Of a stretch of 64,000 nt of DNA, positions 9,014-17,048 are shown piece by piece (the stretch's first letter is position 1; each line of letters starts with the position of its first letter). Source of the stretch: Parasediminibacterium sp046546515. Its GTDB lineage: Bacteria > Bacteroidota > Bacteroidia > Chitinophagales > Chitinophagaceae. The stretch covers positions 1 to 64,000 of the forward strand of contig NZ_JBKHKJ010000012.1 in NCBI RefSeq assembly GCF_046546515.1, given 5' to 3'. A model generated the notes under the pieces. It was not told the DNA's origin, did not search any database, and saw only the letters and a program-made list of their open reading frames with translations. The position numbers were made by a program, and so were the translations under genes.

Positions 9014-9637
9014 ATGGATACTGATTTTATAACAGACACCCTGCATTTTTCAGGGGAGCTTGCCACACAGTTAGCACAATATAGCGTGATAAAAACATAT
9101 AAGGTTGGGGACACTATCCTTAACGAAAATGCCTATATCAGGTCTATACCTATTGTGGTTAAAGGAAGCATCAGGGTTATCAGGACAGAAGAAGATGGCA
9201 GGGAAATATTGTTGTATTATATAAAAGCGGGTGAAAGTTGCATCATGTCATTTCTGGGAGGGATGCATAACGATACTAGTAAAGTAAAGGCCGAAGTAGA
9301 GGAAGATGCCGAAATATGGTTCCTGCCCGTACAAAAAGCTACCCTTTTTATAAAAGAATACCCGCAATGGCTGGATTATATTTTCCGACTGTACCATAAG
9401 CGTTTTGAGGAGTTATTAGAAATTATCAATGCCATCGCATTTAAAAAAGTAGATGAAAGGCTGCTTGCATTGCTACAAATGAAAGAAGCATTAACAGGTT
9501 CCAAATCTATACCCATTACCCACGAGCAGTTGGCCAATGAATTAGGCACTGCCCGTGTAGTAGTATCCCGCTTGCTAAAACAGTTGGAAGAAAATGGTGT
9601 TGTAAAACTAGGCAGGAATAAAATTATCCTTGTGTAA
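9014..9637 (+). CDS. Crp/Fnr family transcriptional regulator
   Basis: A 207-residue DNA-binding regulator. Residues about 15-125 form the cyclic-nucleotide-binding-type beta-roll (GDTILNENAYIRSIPIVVKG, GREILLYYIKAGESCIMS) and 145-207 a winged helix (ITHEQLANELGTARVVVSRL, LEENGVVKLG). The sensor part has one cysteine (Cys76) and no Fnr-type cysteine cluster, so an iron-sulfur sensor is not indicated. It precedes a sulfur/persulfide-type operon on the same strand and is separated from it by a terminator-like hairpin, which suggests a dedicated local regulator, but this is inferred from position. The RTEEDGREILLYY pattern is common in this Bacteroidota subgroup. Confidence 0.9.
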   Translation: MDTDFITDTLHFSGELATQLAQYSVIKTYKVGDTILNENAYIRSIPIVVKGSIRVIRTEEDGREILLYYIKAGESCIMSFLGGMHNDTSKVKAEVEEDAEIWFLPVQKATLFIKEYPQWLDYIFRLYHKRFEELLEIINAIAFKKVDERLLALLQMKEALTGSKSIPITHEQLANELGTARVVVSRLLKQLEENGVVKLGRNKIILV

Positions 9638-9665
9638 CTAAAGTCACAAAACGGGCATTTTAGTT

Positions 9666-9717
9666 TACCCACATTTGCTGTATCAAAAAATGATATAGTA
9701 AATGTGGGTATTTTATT
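9666..9717 (+). terminator. Terminator downstream of the Crp/Fnr gene
   Basis: TACCCACATTTGCTGTATCA (9666-9685) pairs with TGATATAGTAAATGTGGGTA (9691-9710), 18 of 20 positions, with a short A-rich loop and a TTTTATTT tract. It separates the regulator from the sulfur operon, which would then need its own promoter. Confidence 0.75.
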
Positions 9718-9759
9718 TCTTACCCATCATGTACGTAACAAGAAGTAAAACTTAAAAAG

Positions 9760-9975
9760 ATGTTCCAGAAAAATGACACAAGAAGTACCAAAATAGTTAT
9801 TGTATTCAATATGGCTATTCGGTTAGGTTTAGGGTTGCTTTTTGGCTTTATAGGTTACGGCACTTATCCCGGATCAAAAGAAGGGGCTATTGTATTGTTT
9901 ATGATGGCACTCGTCCTTTTCGTAACTGCATTCCTACGGCCTAAAAGGTGCTTAGGCGATAGCTGCCATATTTAA
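9760..9975 (+). CDS. Small two-helix membrane protein, first gene of the sulfur operon
   Basis: Seventy-one residues with two hydrophobic segments (about 14-34 and 42-60) separated by a glycine-rich turn (GYGTYPGSKEG), ending CLGDSCHI. The layout (two short helices and a terminal cysteine pair) resembles the YgaP-type DUF2892 membrane module encoded two genes later, but the sequence is divergent. Two C-terminal cysteines beside a rhodanese gene suggest a thiol or persulfide role; this is inference. It lies 47 bases before the rhodanese gene and starts at ATG 9760. Confidence 0.7.
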   Translation: MFQKNDTRSTKIVIVFNMAIRLGLGLLFGFIGYGTYPGSKEGAIVLFMMALVLFVTAFLRPKRCLGDSCHI

Positions 9976-10022
9976 ATTAGGCTATATGCTTGCCATTTCC
10001 TTAAAAATAAAAAATACTACAC

Positions 10023-10337
10023 ATGGGCTTATTCAATTGGTTATTTGGAAAAAAAGACAATGCTTTACTTGAAAATATGATTAAGGATGGTGCTTTTCTA
10101 GTAGATGTACGAACCCCGCTGGAATATTCACAAGGGCATGTGAAAGGTTCTGTAAATATCCCGCTAGATAAAATACTCGTAAATGCGACTCAGTTTAAGA
10201 ACAAAAAAAACTGTATTGTTTTTTGCCGCAGTGGTGCTAGGGCAGCACAAGCAAAACGCATATTGGATAAGATGGGCGTGGCTAATGTGGCCAACGCCGG
10301 CACATGGGAATACATAAATGGTTTATTAAACAATTAA
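10023..10337 (+). CDS. Single-domain rhodanese (sulfurtransferase)
   Basis: A 104-residue rhodanese-fold protein that carries sulfane sulfur as a cysteine persulfide. Visible landmarks: DVRTPLEYSQGHVKGSVNIP (28-47) and the active-site loop CRSGARA with Cys68. It starts at ATG 10023 and is 10 bases from the following DUF2892 gene. The N-terminus MGLFNWLFGKK may associate with the membrane but no signal peptide is present. With OsmC and the YeeE/YedE genes it forms a sulfane-sulfur handling set; in Bacteroidota such sets often also include a persulfide dioxygenase, which is absent here. Confidence 0.92.
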   Translation: MGLFNWLFGKKDNALLENMIKDGAFLVDVRTPLEYSQGHVKGSVNIPLDKILVNATQFKNKKNCIVFCRSGARAAQAKRILDKMGVANVANAGTWEYINGLLNN

Positions 10338-10347
10338 AAGAAATAGC

Positions 10348-10557
10348 ATGAAAAAGAACATGGGTTTATTAGATAAGGGATTGCGTATTGCAGTTGCCAT
10401 TGCAATTGGGATTTTGGTAGCGACAAAAGTAGTAATGGGTACTTGGGCCATTGTGTTGGCTGCAATAGCTGTCGTTTTCCTGGCTACAAGTTTTATTAAC
10501 TTTTGCCCTTTGTATCTGCCTTTTGGTATCAATACTTCAAAAAATAAAAACAAATAA
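10348..10557 (+). CDS. DUF2892 (YgaP-type) membrane protein
   Basis: Sixty-nine residues. The opening NMGLLDKGLRIAVAI and the closing FCPLYLPFGINT are the two conserved ends of DUF2892, the membrane module that in E. coli YgaP is fused to a rhodanese. Two transmembrane helices (about 11-28 and 33-50). Here the two modules are separate adjacent genes, 10 bases apart, so the pair could reconstitute a YgaP-like membrane rhodanese. The OsmC start codon follows its stop by two bases, showing tight coupling. Confidence 0.88.
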   Translation: MKKNMGLLDKGLRIAVAIAIGILVATKVVMGTWAIVLAAIAVVFLATSFINFCPLYLPFGINTSKNKNK

Positions 10558-10559
10558 TT

Positions 10560-11021
10560 ATGGCACAACACGCAGTTGAAACACAATGGATGGGAAAGAT
10601 GCAGTTTAATGCATTGGTAAATGGTCACACAATAGTTATGGATGCACCGGAAAGGGTTGGCGGGGAAGATAATGGCCCCATACCTAAACCTTTTGTACTA
10701 GCTGCACTATCTGGCTGTACAGGTATGGATATTGTGGCCTTGCTCCGCAAATCGGGCAATGAAGTACAAGACTTGAACATTAGGGTTACAGGTGAACTAA
10801 GTAAGCAACAGCCTATTGAGTATGTATCCATGCATGTGGTATATGATTTTACAGGCAGCGACAAGGATAAGGAAGCTGCCCTAAAAGCCGTTATGGATTC
10901 GCAGGAAAAATATTGTGGTGTAAGCCACATGCTTAAAAAAGCCATCCCCATCAGTTGGGAGGTAAGTTTTAATAAAGTAACCTTATTTAACAATGGGCTG
11001 GTGGATAGTGCAGTTGCTTAA
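10560..11021 (+). CDS. OsmC family protein
   Basis: A 153-residue cytoplasmic OsmC/Ohr-fold protein, most like the YhfA-type OsmC group. The two redox cysteines are in LSGCTGMDIV and KYCGVSHML. The fold commonly reduces organic peroxides, but OsmC-type proteins in sulfur operons are thought to handle persulfides; which applies here is not shown. Its ATG lies two bases after the preceding stop. Downstream there is a 243-base gap filled by a dispersed palindrome before the YeeE genes, so read-through to them is uncertain. Confidence 0.9.
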   Translation: MAQHAVETQWMGKMQFNALVNGHTIVMDAPERVGGEDNGPIPKPFVLAALSGCTGMDIVALLRKSGNEVQDLNIRVTGELSKQQPIEYVSMHVVYDFTGSDKDKEAALKAVMDSQEKYCGVSHMLKKAIPISWEVSFNKVTLFNNGLVDSAVA

Positions 11022-11049
11022 AATGCAAAAAGTAGATATTTGCATTACT

Positions 11050-11217
11050 ATTCAAGTGCAAGTTTAGAATCTGCCACGAAGGCACGAAGACACAAAGAGA
11101 CACAAAGTTTTAAGGAACAAGAAAGAAGAAAAATTATCTTATCAATACCTTTTAATCTTCTTTTTCTTAGTGTTGCTTCGTGTTTTTGTGCCTTTGTGGC
11201 TAAAGAATCATTCCGAT
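11050..11217. repeat. Dispersed CCACGAAGGCAC palindrome, full copy
   Basis: Left arm CTGCCACGAAGGCACGAAGA with CACAAAGAGACACAAAG; right arm GTGTTTTTGTGCCTTTGTGGC. The interior AGAAAGAAGAAAAATTATC and ATCAATACCTTTT is shared with the inverted copy at 14435-14598. It separates osmC from the YeeE/YedE pair. A short open frame reading through it is not supported as a gene. Confidence 0.75.
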
Positions 11218-11264
11218 ATGGTGAGTAGTTACAAATTTACGAATGCATTTAAACCCTAGGATAC

Positions 11265-11834
11265 ATGAGCATTATAGAAACAATTAAACAGCCTTGGCCA
11301 TGGTATGTGGCAGGGCCATTGATAGGGCTTACAGTGCCTACGCTATTGATACTGGGCAATAAATCCTTCGGCATCAGTTCCTCGTTGCGACATATTTGTG
11401 CGGCTTGCCTGCCAGCCAACATTCCTTTTTTTTCCTACAACTGGAAGCGGGAAGCCTGGAACCTGTTTTTTGTATCGGGCATTTTATTGGGAGGCATTAT
11501 TGCAGCACAGTTGCTGGCAAACCCACAACCCATTCAAATTAATCCCCACCTCGCAGAAAGCCTGTCCAAATATGGCATTACAGATTATACAACCCTTGTG
11601 CCTAACCAAGTATTCAATTGGCCTGCCCTATTTACGCTTAGGGGTATGGTAATGATGGTGATGGGGGGCTTTATGGTGGGTTTTGGTACCCGCTATGCAG
11701 GTGGCTGTACCAGTGGGCACGCCATTATGGGGTTGTCTACCTTGCAGTGGCCTTCGCTAGTGGCTACTTGTTGCTTTATGGCAGGTGGTTTTGTAATGGC
11801 CAACCTGATACTGCCTTTTATATTATCCTTATAA
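11265..11834 (+). CDS. YeeE/YedE family sulfur-compound transporter, half 1
   Basis: A 189-residue membrane protein with about four to five helices. The motif YAGGCTSGHAIMGLSTLQWP is the conserved cysteine-bearing pore motif of the YeeE/YedE (DUF395, sulphur transport) family, in which the cysteines pass thiosulfate across the membrane. It is half the size of full YeeE proteins and is followed 11 bases later by a second half carrying the complementary motif. Substrate (thiosulfate or another sulfane-sulfur compound) is inferred from family and from the rhodanese/OsmC neighbours. Confidence 0.88.
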   Translation: MSIIETIKQPWPWYVAGPLIGLTVPTLLILGNKSFGISSSLRHICAACLPANIPFFSYNWKREAWNLFFVSGILLGGIIAAQLLANPQPIQINPHLAESLSKYGITDYTTLVPNQVFNWPALFTLRGMVMMVMGGFMVGFGTRYAGGCTSGHAIMGLSTLQWPSLVATCCFMAGGFVMANLILPFILSL

Positions 11835-11845
11835 AAACTGTTTAC

Positions 11846-12346
11846 ATGGAAAATATCGTTGAGAAAAATACCGATTTTGAAGTTCGTTCCCTGGATACCA
11901 TCTGCACAAACGAAAGCCAATTGGAACACAAATGGTACCACAATATCAAGTACCTGATTGTTGGCCTTTTATTCGGGATTGTATTTGTAAAAGCAGAAAT
12001 TGTCAGTTGGTTCCGCATACAGGAAATGTTTCGCCTACAATCTTTCCACATGTATGGGGTTATTGGCAGTGCCGTGTTGGTGGGTATGCTATCTGTTTAC
12101 CTGATAAAGCGTTTCCATATCAAAACCATTTATGGCGAACCCATTATTTTTCACCCCAAGACTTTTAATAAGGGGCAAGTTTATGGCGGCTTGTTGTTTG
12201 GTTTTGGATGGGCTATTACCGGTGCCTGCCCTGGGCCATTGTTAGCACAAATAGGTTCGGGTGCTACTGTTATTGTGGTAACCTTGCTTAGTGCCATTGC
12301 CGGCACCTGGTGCTATGGATATTTTAGGGATAGGCTGCCGCATTAA
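11846..12346 (+). CDS. YeeE/YedE family (DUF6691-like) transporter, half 2
   Basis: A 166-residue membrane protein from ATG 11846; the frame stays open upstream to 11747 but that part overlaps the preceding gene. About 4 helices, with the conserved GFGWAITGACPGPLLAQIG, the second cysteine motif of the YeeE/YedE fold. Together with the gene 11 bases upstream it should form a complete transporter. The soluble N-terminal 45 residues (two cysteines absent except Cys at NES-adjacent CTNES) are not recognised. Last gene of the operon; the next gene is convergent. Confidence 0.87.
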   Translation: MENIVEKNTDFEVRSLDTICTNESQLEHKWYHNIKYLIVGLLFGIVFVKAEIVSWFRIQEMFRLQSFHMYGVIGSAVLVGMLSVYLIKRFHIKTIYGEPIIFHPKTFNKGQVYGGLLFGFGWAITGACPGPLLAQIGSGATVIVVTLLSAIAGTWCYGYFRDRLPH

Positions 12347-12536
12347 GTAAATGGTATATCTAGGCATTGTATTGTACTTTTTTAGCCTCAAAAGCAAAAT
12401 ACAGTGCCCAGAAATACAAAAAAGGAAATTTGAAAATGTAGTTGAGCTTAGAAAACAATTTCTCTTTCTGTTCTATCCTTTATGCAATTTTTATTTTTTA
12501 TCCCCTTGTGTGTGTGGTAAAAGGCTACTTGACACC

Positions 12537-14309
12537 CTACTTTATTTCCCTTTCGCTACCAATGCCAAGCATTGCCCTGTACTTGTCAACGGATTGTGCC
12601 ATGCCCTGTTCGCCATGATAGGTTGGGGCTACATTTATAAAGGAGAATGGTTTATAAAGCGAAGCGCAGGCTGGGTTTTCGGCTTTTAGCTTGTTGTAAA
12701 CCTTCCAGTCTTCATCATATTTTTTGATGGTTGCTGCCAATTTCGCCTTATCGTAAATGCCTGTTTTGTCGCCTTTGTATCCCAGTGCCATCACTTTCCA
12801 GCCATCTGCAATAATGGCGTGCAGCAATAGCCCATACTTGCTAGAAACTTTCATGTAGTCTTTATCTGCTTTGTTGGGCATCTCTATTTTGGCACTCAAG
12901 GCTACTATTTGCTTCCATGTGCCAACATTCTCCTGCTTCTCTTCAATCACTTTATCCAACAATCCATTTTTATAATACCAATCAAATGCCTGCTGCAGGA
13001 ACCCCTCGGAAGGGAACATTTTTTGGGGCAGGTTGGCTGTATCAATGCCACCTAAAAATTCGTCCCTCATCCACCATACCCAATCTTTTTCAAAATGGTA
13101 TTTGCCGCTTTCATGCCCCCGTAATACTGCCTTGGCAGACAAAAGGCACAACTGCCGGAAAGCTTTTCTGCTATCGGATTGCACAATGCCGTTCTCATCC
13201 ATGAAACTATTGAAAATACTTTCTTCCGTACGGTTTTTATCAGCCCCCCATTTACTAATTACATACGCATTCAGTTTGCACCAAAACTCATTGCTGATGT
13301 ATGGGCCAACCCATCCGCCACCTCGGCTCCAGCTCCATACGCCAGTAAAATTGGGATTGTTTTTTATATCGTTCAGGCACTTGTTACCCGTTTGCGGCTT
13401 GATTGTATTGTACTCTTCAAAACCATTGATAACACCATCCATCACATAATTTGGATACGCACCCTTGCCTTCATATTCACGCTGGCATTCCACTTCCACT
13501 ATCTGGGCGTGCTTGCCAATCCCCAGTGTAGGGTTGAAATCATAAGTACGGTGATAATCCCCCTTTGTATGTTTTATGGAAAAAACAAGGTTTTTGTGCG
13601 GCTCTATTTGGTTGGTTACCGCAAGGTAATAAGCCGCAGAATCGTGCATGCCACCAAACGACCATGTGCGATAAAAAATAGCCTTGTTTCTCTTTTCGCA
13701 CACTTCCTCCCGTAGCAGGTTTATCAATTTCACATGGCTGGCAACGCCGTTGGTTATAGGGTTGTTACCTGTGTGGTAAGGCACATTGTTTAGGTATGTT
13801 TCCCCAGTCCTTATCACCAAGCCATCCAAATCGGGGAATGTCTCGAACAACTCGTCGAGCATTATTTTGTGTATTTCGATGGTTTTGGGACGCTCAAGCG
13901 AAATTTTGCCTTTCGCATCGCAGATTTGGTCGTGGTATAGTTCCACTAGTTTTTTGGGCAGCACAATCAAATCTGTAAAATAATAAACCTTTATCCCCGC
14001 ATCATGGGCTGCTTTTATGTTTTTTCGCACCCTGTCTGCGGCTGCCATCACCCAAGCCCTTTCTTTAGAGCCTTGAGGGAAGATTTGCGGGTTCAGTTTA
14101 TCGAAAGTGATAGCTGCATGGGCAAACGTAAAGTCGTTCATCACTTGCCCGTTATAACCCTTTTCTTTTAGGTATGCAGGGTTATTGAAAGCCGTTACAG
14201 TTAATGGCTCGCCAGGGTTATTGTGCACCATGTCCAATATGTAAACTTGCTTTTGCGCCACCACAAAAGAACCCCATATACAGCAGCAAGCTAAAATTAT
14301 TTTCCTCAT
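12537..14309 (-). CDS. Secreted protein, probable TIM-barrel glycoside-hydrolase-like
   Basis: A 590-residue exported protein with signal peptide MRKIILACCCIWGSFVVAQ. The body reads like a TIM barrel in which strands and helices alternate: ERAWVMAAADRVRKNIKAA, GIKVYYFTDLIVLP, FPDLDGLVIRTGETY, KAIFYRTWSFGG, GVWSWSRGGGWVGPYIS, then a helical C-terminal part. Acidic residues in strand-end positions (DGLVIRTGE, VEVECQREYEG) could be catalytic. The layout recalls alpha-glucuronidase-like or other family-67-type glycosidases, but I do not recognise a family with certainty. Single gene, no polysaccharide-utilisation neighbours (no SusC/SusD). Confidence 0.7.
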   Translation of the reverse strand: MRKIILACCCIWGSFVVAQKQVYILDMVHNNPGEPLTVTAFNNPAYLKEKGYNGQVMNDFTFAHAAITFDKLNPQIFPQGSKERAWVMAAADRVRKNIKAAHDAGIKVYYFTDLIVLPKKLVELYHDQICDAKGKISLERPKTIEIHKIMLDELFETFPDLDGLVIRTGETYLNNVPYHTGNNPITNGVASHVKLINLLREEVCEKRNKAIFYRTWSFGGMHDSAAYYLAVTNQIEPHKNLVFSIKHTKGDYHRTYDFNPTLGIGKHAQIVEVECQREYEGKGAYPNYVMDGVINGFEEYNTIKPQTGNKCLNDIKNNPNFTGVWSWSRGGGWVGPYISNEFWCKLNAYVISKWGADKNRTEESIFNSFMDENGIVQSDSRKAFRQLCLLSAKAVLRGHESGKYHFEKDWVWWMRDEFLGGIDTANLPQKMFPSEGFLQQAFDWYYKNGLLDKVIEEKQENVGTWKQIVALSAKIEMPNKADKDYMKVSSKYGLLLHAIIADGWKVMALGYKGDKTGIYDKAKLAATIKKYDEDWKVYNKLKAENPACASLYKPFSFINVAPTYHGEQGMAQSVDKYRAMLGIGSEREIK

Positions 14310-14434
14310 TTTAATTTATTGGTTTAATGCCATTCATATAGCCTTTGTTTCACAGCAATTTAGCAAATGCAAATCAACAGTATTTACATGTATCAGCAAT
14401 TAAAAAGTTTGTTACTGCTCACCACATGGAATAT

Positions 14435-14598
14435 GCTTTTTTAGCCACAAGACACAAAAACACGAAGAAGCACAAAGAAAAAGAAGCCAAAAAGGTATTG
14501 ATAACATCATTTTTCTTCTTTTTTTCTTCTTCCCTTAAAACTTTGTGCCTCTATGAGTCTTCGTGCCTTCGTGGCAGATTAAGCAAACTTGCACCAGA
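14435..14598. repeat. Dispersed CCACGAAGGCAC palindrome, inverted full copy
   Basis: Reads TTAGCCACAAGACACAAAAA and CACGAAGAAGCACAAAG at the left and AAACTTTGTGCCTC, GTCTTCGTGCCTTCGTGGCA at the right. It is the reverse complement of the copy at 11050-11217, including the shared interior GGTATTGATAAC. It lies between the divergent glycosidase-like gene and purU. Confidence 0.75.
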
Positions 14599-14666
14599 GT
14601 AGTAAACTTCTATTTAATTGCATTAATACCAAAAATATTTATTCCCCAACTTATTCCCCCCACCAT

Positions 14667-14674
14667 TACTTTTG
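14667..14674 (+). promoter_or_regulatory. Candidate -7 element of purU
   Basis: TACTTTTG fits the TAnnTTTG consensus and lies 41 bases before the start codon. No TTG is seen at the expected -33 position, so confidence is low. Confidence 0.3.
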
Positions 14675-14715
14675 CTGCCCTTCATAAGATAAGGCTTTAA
14701 AATTTACGTTTGAAA

Positions 14716-15543
14716 ATGGTTATTGTTATTCAATGTGCGGACAAAGTTGGCTTAGTAGCCAATATTGCTGGCTTGCTAAGGGAACAGGAATTAAATATCG
14801 TATCCATGCGTGAACATGTAGATACTATTCAAAACCGCTTTTTTGCCCGCATCCAAATAACCAAGACTGTAGATGCCGCCATATTAGAAGCACAGCTAAA
14901 AGCAGTACTTCCTGAAGATGCACAAGTAACGGCAACCCCAAACCCGTTAAAGAAAATAGTAGTACTGGTAACCAAGGAGTATCATTGCCTCACCGATATA
15001 TTAATCCGTAACCATTTTAATACCCTAGGAGCTTCGATGTTTTGCGTAGTGGGCAACCACCCAACCTTGCAAGACATTTGCCGCAGGTTCGATATGCCTT
15101 TTCACTTGGTAAGCCATGAAGGAATAACTAAAGAAGCATTTGAAAATGAATTATACAAAACAGTTAGCAGCTACAATGCAGATTATATAGTATTGGCCAA
15201 ATTCATGCGCATCCTCTCCCCTGCTTTTGTAGAAAAATACCCTTTGCGGTTGATTAATATACACCACTCCTTCCTGCCAGCTTTTATTGGTGCCAACCCC
15301 TACAAGCAGGCTTATGAAAGGGGGGTAAAACTCATCGGTGCCACTGCGCACTTTGTAACCAATCAGCTAGACGAAGGCCCCATCATAGCGCAGCAAATCA
15401 TTTCTGTAAACCATTCCTTTACCACCGCCGACATGGTAAAAGCTGGCAAGGAAATAGAAACGGCCGTGCTGGCCAAAGCCCTGCAACTGGTTTTTGACAA
15501 CAAAGTAATTATTCATGAAAACAAAACGATTGTATTCGAATAA
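14716..15543 (+). CDS. purU: Formyltetrahydrofolate deformylase
   Basis: Hydrolyses 10-formyl-tetrahydrofolate to formate and tetrahydrofolate, balancing one-carbon pools for purine synthesis. Residues 1-80 form an ACT domain (VIVIQCADKVGLVANIAGLL) and the rest the formyltransferase domain: PTLQDICRRFDMPFH, the NIHHSFLPAF catalytic block, and GATAHFVTNQLDEGPIIAQQ. ATG 14716 gives 275 residues, the usual size; the frame also contains an upstream TTG (14710) that is unlikely. The same window has glyA, another one-carbon enzyme, but not as a neighbour. A word-type hairpin follows. Confidence 0.93.
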   Translation: MVIVIQCADKVGLVANIAGLLREQELNIVSMREHVDTIQNRFFARIQITKTVDAAILEAQLKAVLPEDAQVTATPNPLKKIVVLVTKEYHCLTDILIRNHFNTLGASMFCVVGNHPTLQDICRRFDMPFHLVSHEGITKEAFENELYKTVSSYNADYIVLAKFMRILSPAFVEKYPLRLINIHHSFLPAFIGANPYKQAYERGVKLIGATAHFVTNQLDEGPIIAQQIISVNHSFTTADMVKAGKEIETAVLAKALQLVFDNKVIIHENKTIVFE

Positions 15544-15646
15544 ATTAGGAATTAGGAATTAAAGCGACTTTAAAACAGGCCTATAAAGGATAAGTCGTTG
15601 AAACCTTGTTTATTTCCTAATTCTTAATTTCTAATTCCTAATTATA
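15543..15646. repeat. Word-type intergenic hairpin (TTAGGAA words)
   Basis: Left arm AATTAGGAATTAGGAATTA; right arm TCCTAATTCTTAATTTCTAA and TTCCTAATTA. The word AATTAGG is repeated on one arm and its complement on the other. It occupies the whole gap between purU and the next gene. Confidence 0.7.
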
Positions 15647-15648
15647 TT

Positions 15649-16221
15649 ATGCATATTTATCTTTTCGACCTAGAAAACCAAAAAAATGTAAAGCTGGAAC
15701 TGGCTGTGGAATACACCGTGCCAGCTACAGATTTATTTGTAGTCTTTTATTCAAAAGAGCAAACAGCCCAGCTATCCTACAACAAAGAAAGCACCCTTTA
15801 CGATGAATACTTTTTTAAAAAAGTAAACCATATAGCAGGTGCTACTACCCATTTTGAAGGGCATAAATATTCCCTTACAGTTGGGTTTTATTTGGATAAC
15901 AACGAGCTTGTGCCCTTCCTGATAGACCATCGTGGCACAAACGACTATAAGAAATTTGACACCTCCCCTATCCACAACGAGCAGTATTTTACCCGTTTCC
16001 AATTGTTCAATTACAAAGAATACATGGAACTTGCATTTTTATTAGGCCTTGAAAAGTTAGAATTCAAAGACTTTATCACACGGCTCATCAATGGGCAGCT
16101 AGATAAAAACCAGCTTACCCTTTACAATATATCACCCAGTATTACCGACAATTTCAATGACTTTTTGACCAATAAGCAGTTTGAGGTATTTCTGGATGAA
16201 GAGGAAAAAAACGAGGCTTAA
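15649..16221 (+). CDS. Hypothetical protein
   Basis: A 190-residue soluble protein starting MHIYLFDLENQKNVKLELAV, with no signal peptide or membrane helix. The N-terminal half alternates short beta strands (YTVPATDLFVVFYSKEQTAQ, THFEGHKYSLTVGFYLDNNE), and the C-terminal third is helical and acidic (NDFLTNKQFEVFLDEEEKNE). No family was recognised. It follows purU on the same strand but is separated by a hairpin, so it is probably transcribed alone. Confidence 0.75.
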   Translation: MHIYLFDLENQKNVKLELAVEYTVPATDLFVVFYSKEQTAQLSYNKESTLYDEYFFKKVNHIAGATTHFEGHKYSLTVGFYLDNNELVPFLIDHRGTNDYKKFDTSPIHNEQYFTRFQLFNYKEYMELAFLLGLEKLEFKDFITRLINGQLDKNQLTLYNISPSITDNFNDFLTNKQFEVFLDEEEKNEA

Positions 16222-16269
16222 TATCTCAAAATAAGCTACTGATATTTTAGCAAGCAGCATCCCTTTTTT

Positions 16270-16446
16270 AACCCGGATTCTGTAGTTGACTTCGTTATGA
16301 AAGGCTCAAATGCAATAAAGACAAGTATTTGAGCCGAATTTTTGGTCGAAAACATAGCATACTATGGCAAGGCCAAAAAATCAAGCAAATGCTTGTGTTT
16401 GAAGTAGTTGGGGCTTGCAATAGATTTCAACTGCAAAATCCGGGTT
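16270..16446. mobile_element. 177-bp MITE-like element, copy A
   Basis: Ends AACCCGGATTCTGTAGTTG and CAACTGCAAAATCCGGGTT form a 19-bp terminal inverted repeat (two mismatches in this copy). Copy B at 30753-30929 has the same length, differs at about 8 of 177 positions by my reading, and has perfect repeats. No target duplication is obvious. No gene of its own. Confidence 0.8.
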
Positions 16447-16519
16447 TAAGTAATACTGGTACCATCGGTGCATTAATGGCACATTAATCAAGATTTTACA
16501 TTGGTAATAGCCCATTTTT

Positions 16520-16573
16520 AATAACACCAAAGGGGGCGTTCTTTTTAAAAAGAACGCCCCCTTTGGTGTTATT
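16520..16573. terminator. Perfect 27-bp palindrome, bidirectional terminator
   Basis: AATAACACCAAAGGGGGCGT continues to a TTTTT centre and is mirrored exactly by AAAAAGAACGCCCCCTTTGG onward, 54 bases in all with no loop spacer. It is 33 bases downstream of the small minus-strand gene that ends at 16606 and probably terminates it. Confidence 0.8.
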
Positions 16574-16605
16574 GTGCCTTGAACTTGACGATTGTTTTAC
16601 CAATC

Positions 16606-16776
16606 TTACTTAGCATTTCCAGACGGCATTTTATCGCCATGGCCAGCTTGTTTTGTTTTTGCAGTACCTGCTGTAGATTTTTTAGATGCAGCACTTGTAC
16701 TTTTGTTTTCCGCAGCATGGCTGCCGTTTTTAGCAACACTACTTTCTCTTTTTGAATCGCTGTGCTTCTTTTCCAT
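16606..16776 (-). CDS. Small basic Lys/Ser/Ala-rich protein
   Basis: A 56-residue frame: MEKKHSDSKRESSVAKNGSH, then alternating S/A/K/T stretches, ending HGDKMPSGNAK. It has a single ATG (16776), low complexity and high charge, and ends at a strong palindromic terminator. Two other frames stay open over the same bases (one on each strand) but their products look like translated noise. No family was recognised; the composition suggests a disordered nucleic-acid-binding or stress protein. Confidence 0.6.
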   Translation of the reverse strand: MEKKHSDSKRESSVAKNGSHAAENKSTSAASKKSTAGTAKTKQAGHGDKMPSGNAK

Positions 16777-17048
16777 GATGTTTTTTTTATTGAATTTAAT
16801 GAAGCGGTATTGCTTCTATACCACAGCAAGCAACAAACTTAATGCCCATGTGAAATGAACCTATGCCATCCTTCATTTGAGGAGAAAAGGAAACAAAATG
16901 CTATTAATATGCCACAACTATTATTTTTCAAAAAGCAAATCCATGAAAAATATTCTACAATATACTATATGTTATAGCCTGCCACTTAATCATAACAGTA
17001 TAAGAATTAACAAAAAATGGTGGCACACCCTTTGGATTGATAGTATGC

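Noticed and set aside
9760..9975. Firm DUF2892 assignment for the first operon gene
   Set aside because: Only the size, two helices and terminal cysteines match; the NMGLLDKGLR and CPLY signatures are absent, so it is left unassigned.
11040..11228. A 62-codon frame between osmC and the YeeE genes
   Set aside because: It is entirely within the dispersed palindrome; the inverted copy at 14435 yields an unrelated peptide.
16569..16858. Longer frames over the small basic gene (86 codons on minus, 88 on plus)
   Set aside because: The peptides have no fold-like pattern, and the plus-strand one runs against the terminator; the 56-codon frame with ATG and terminator fits better.
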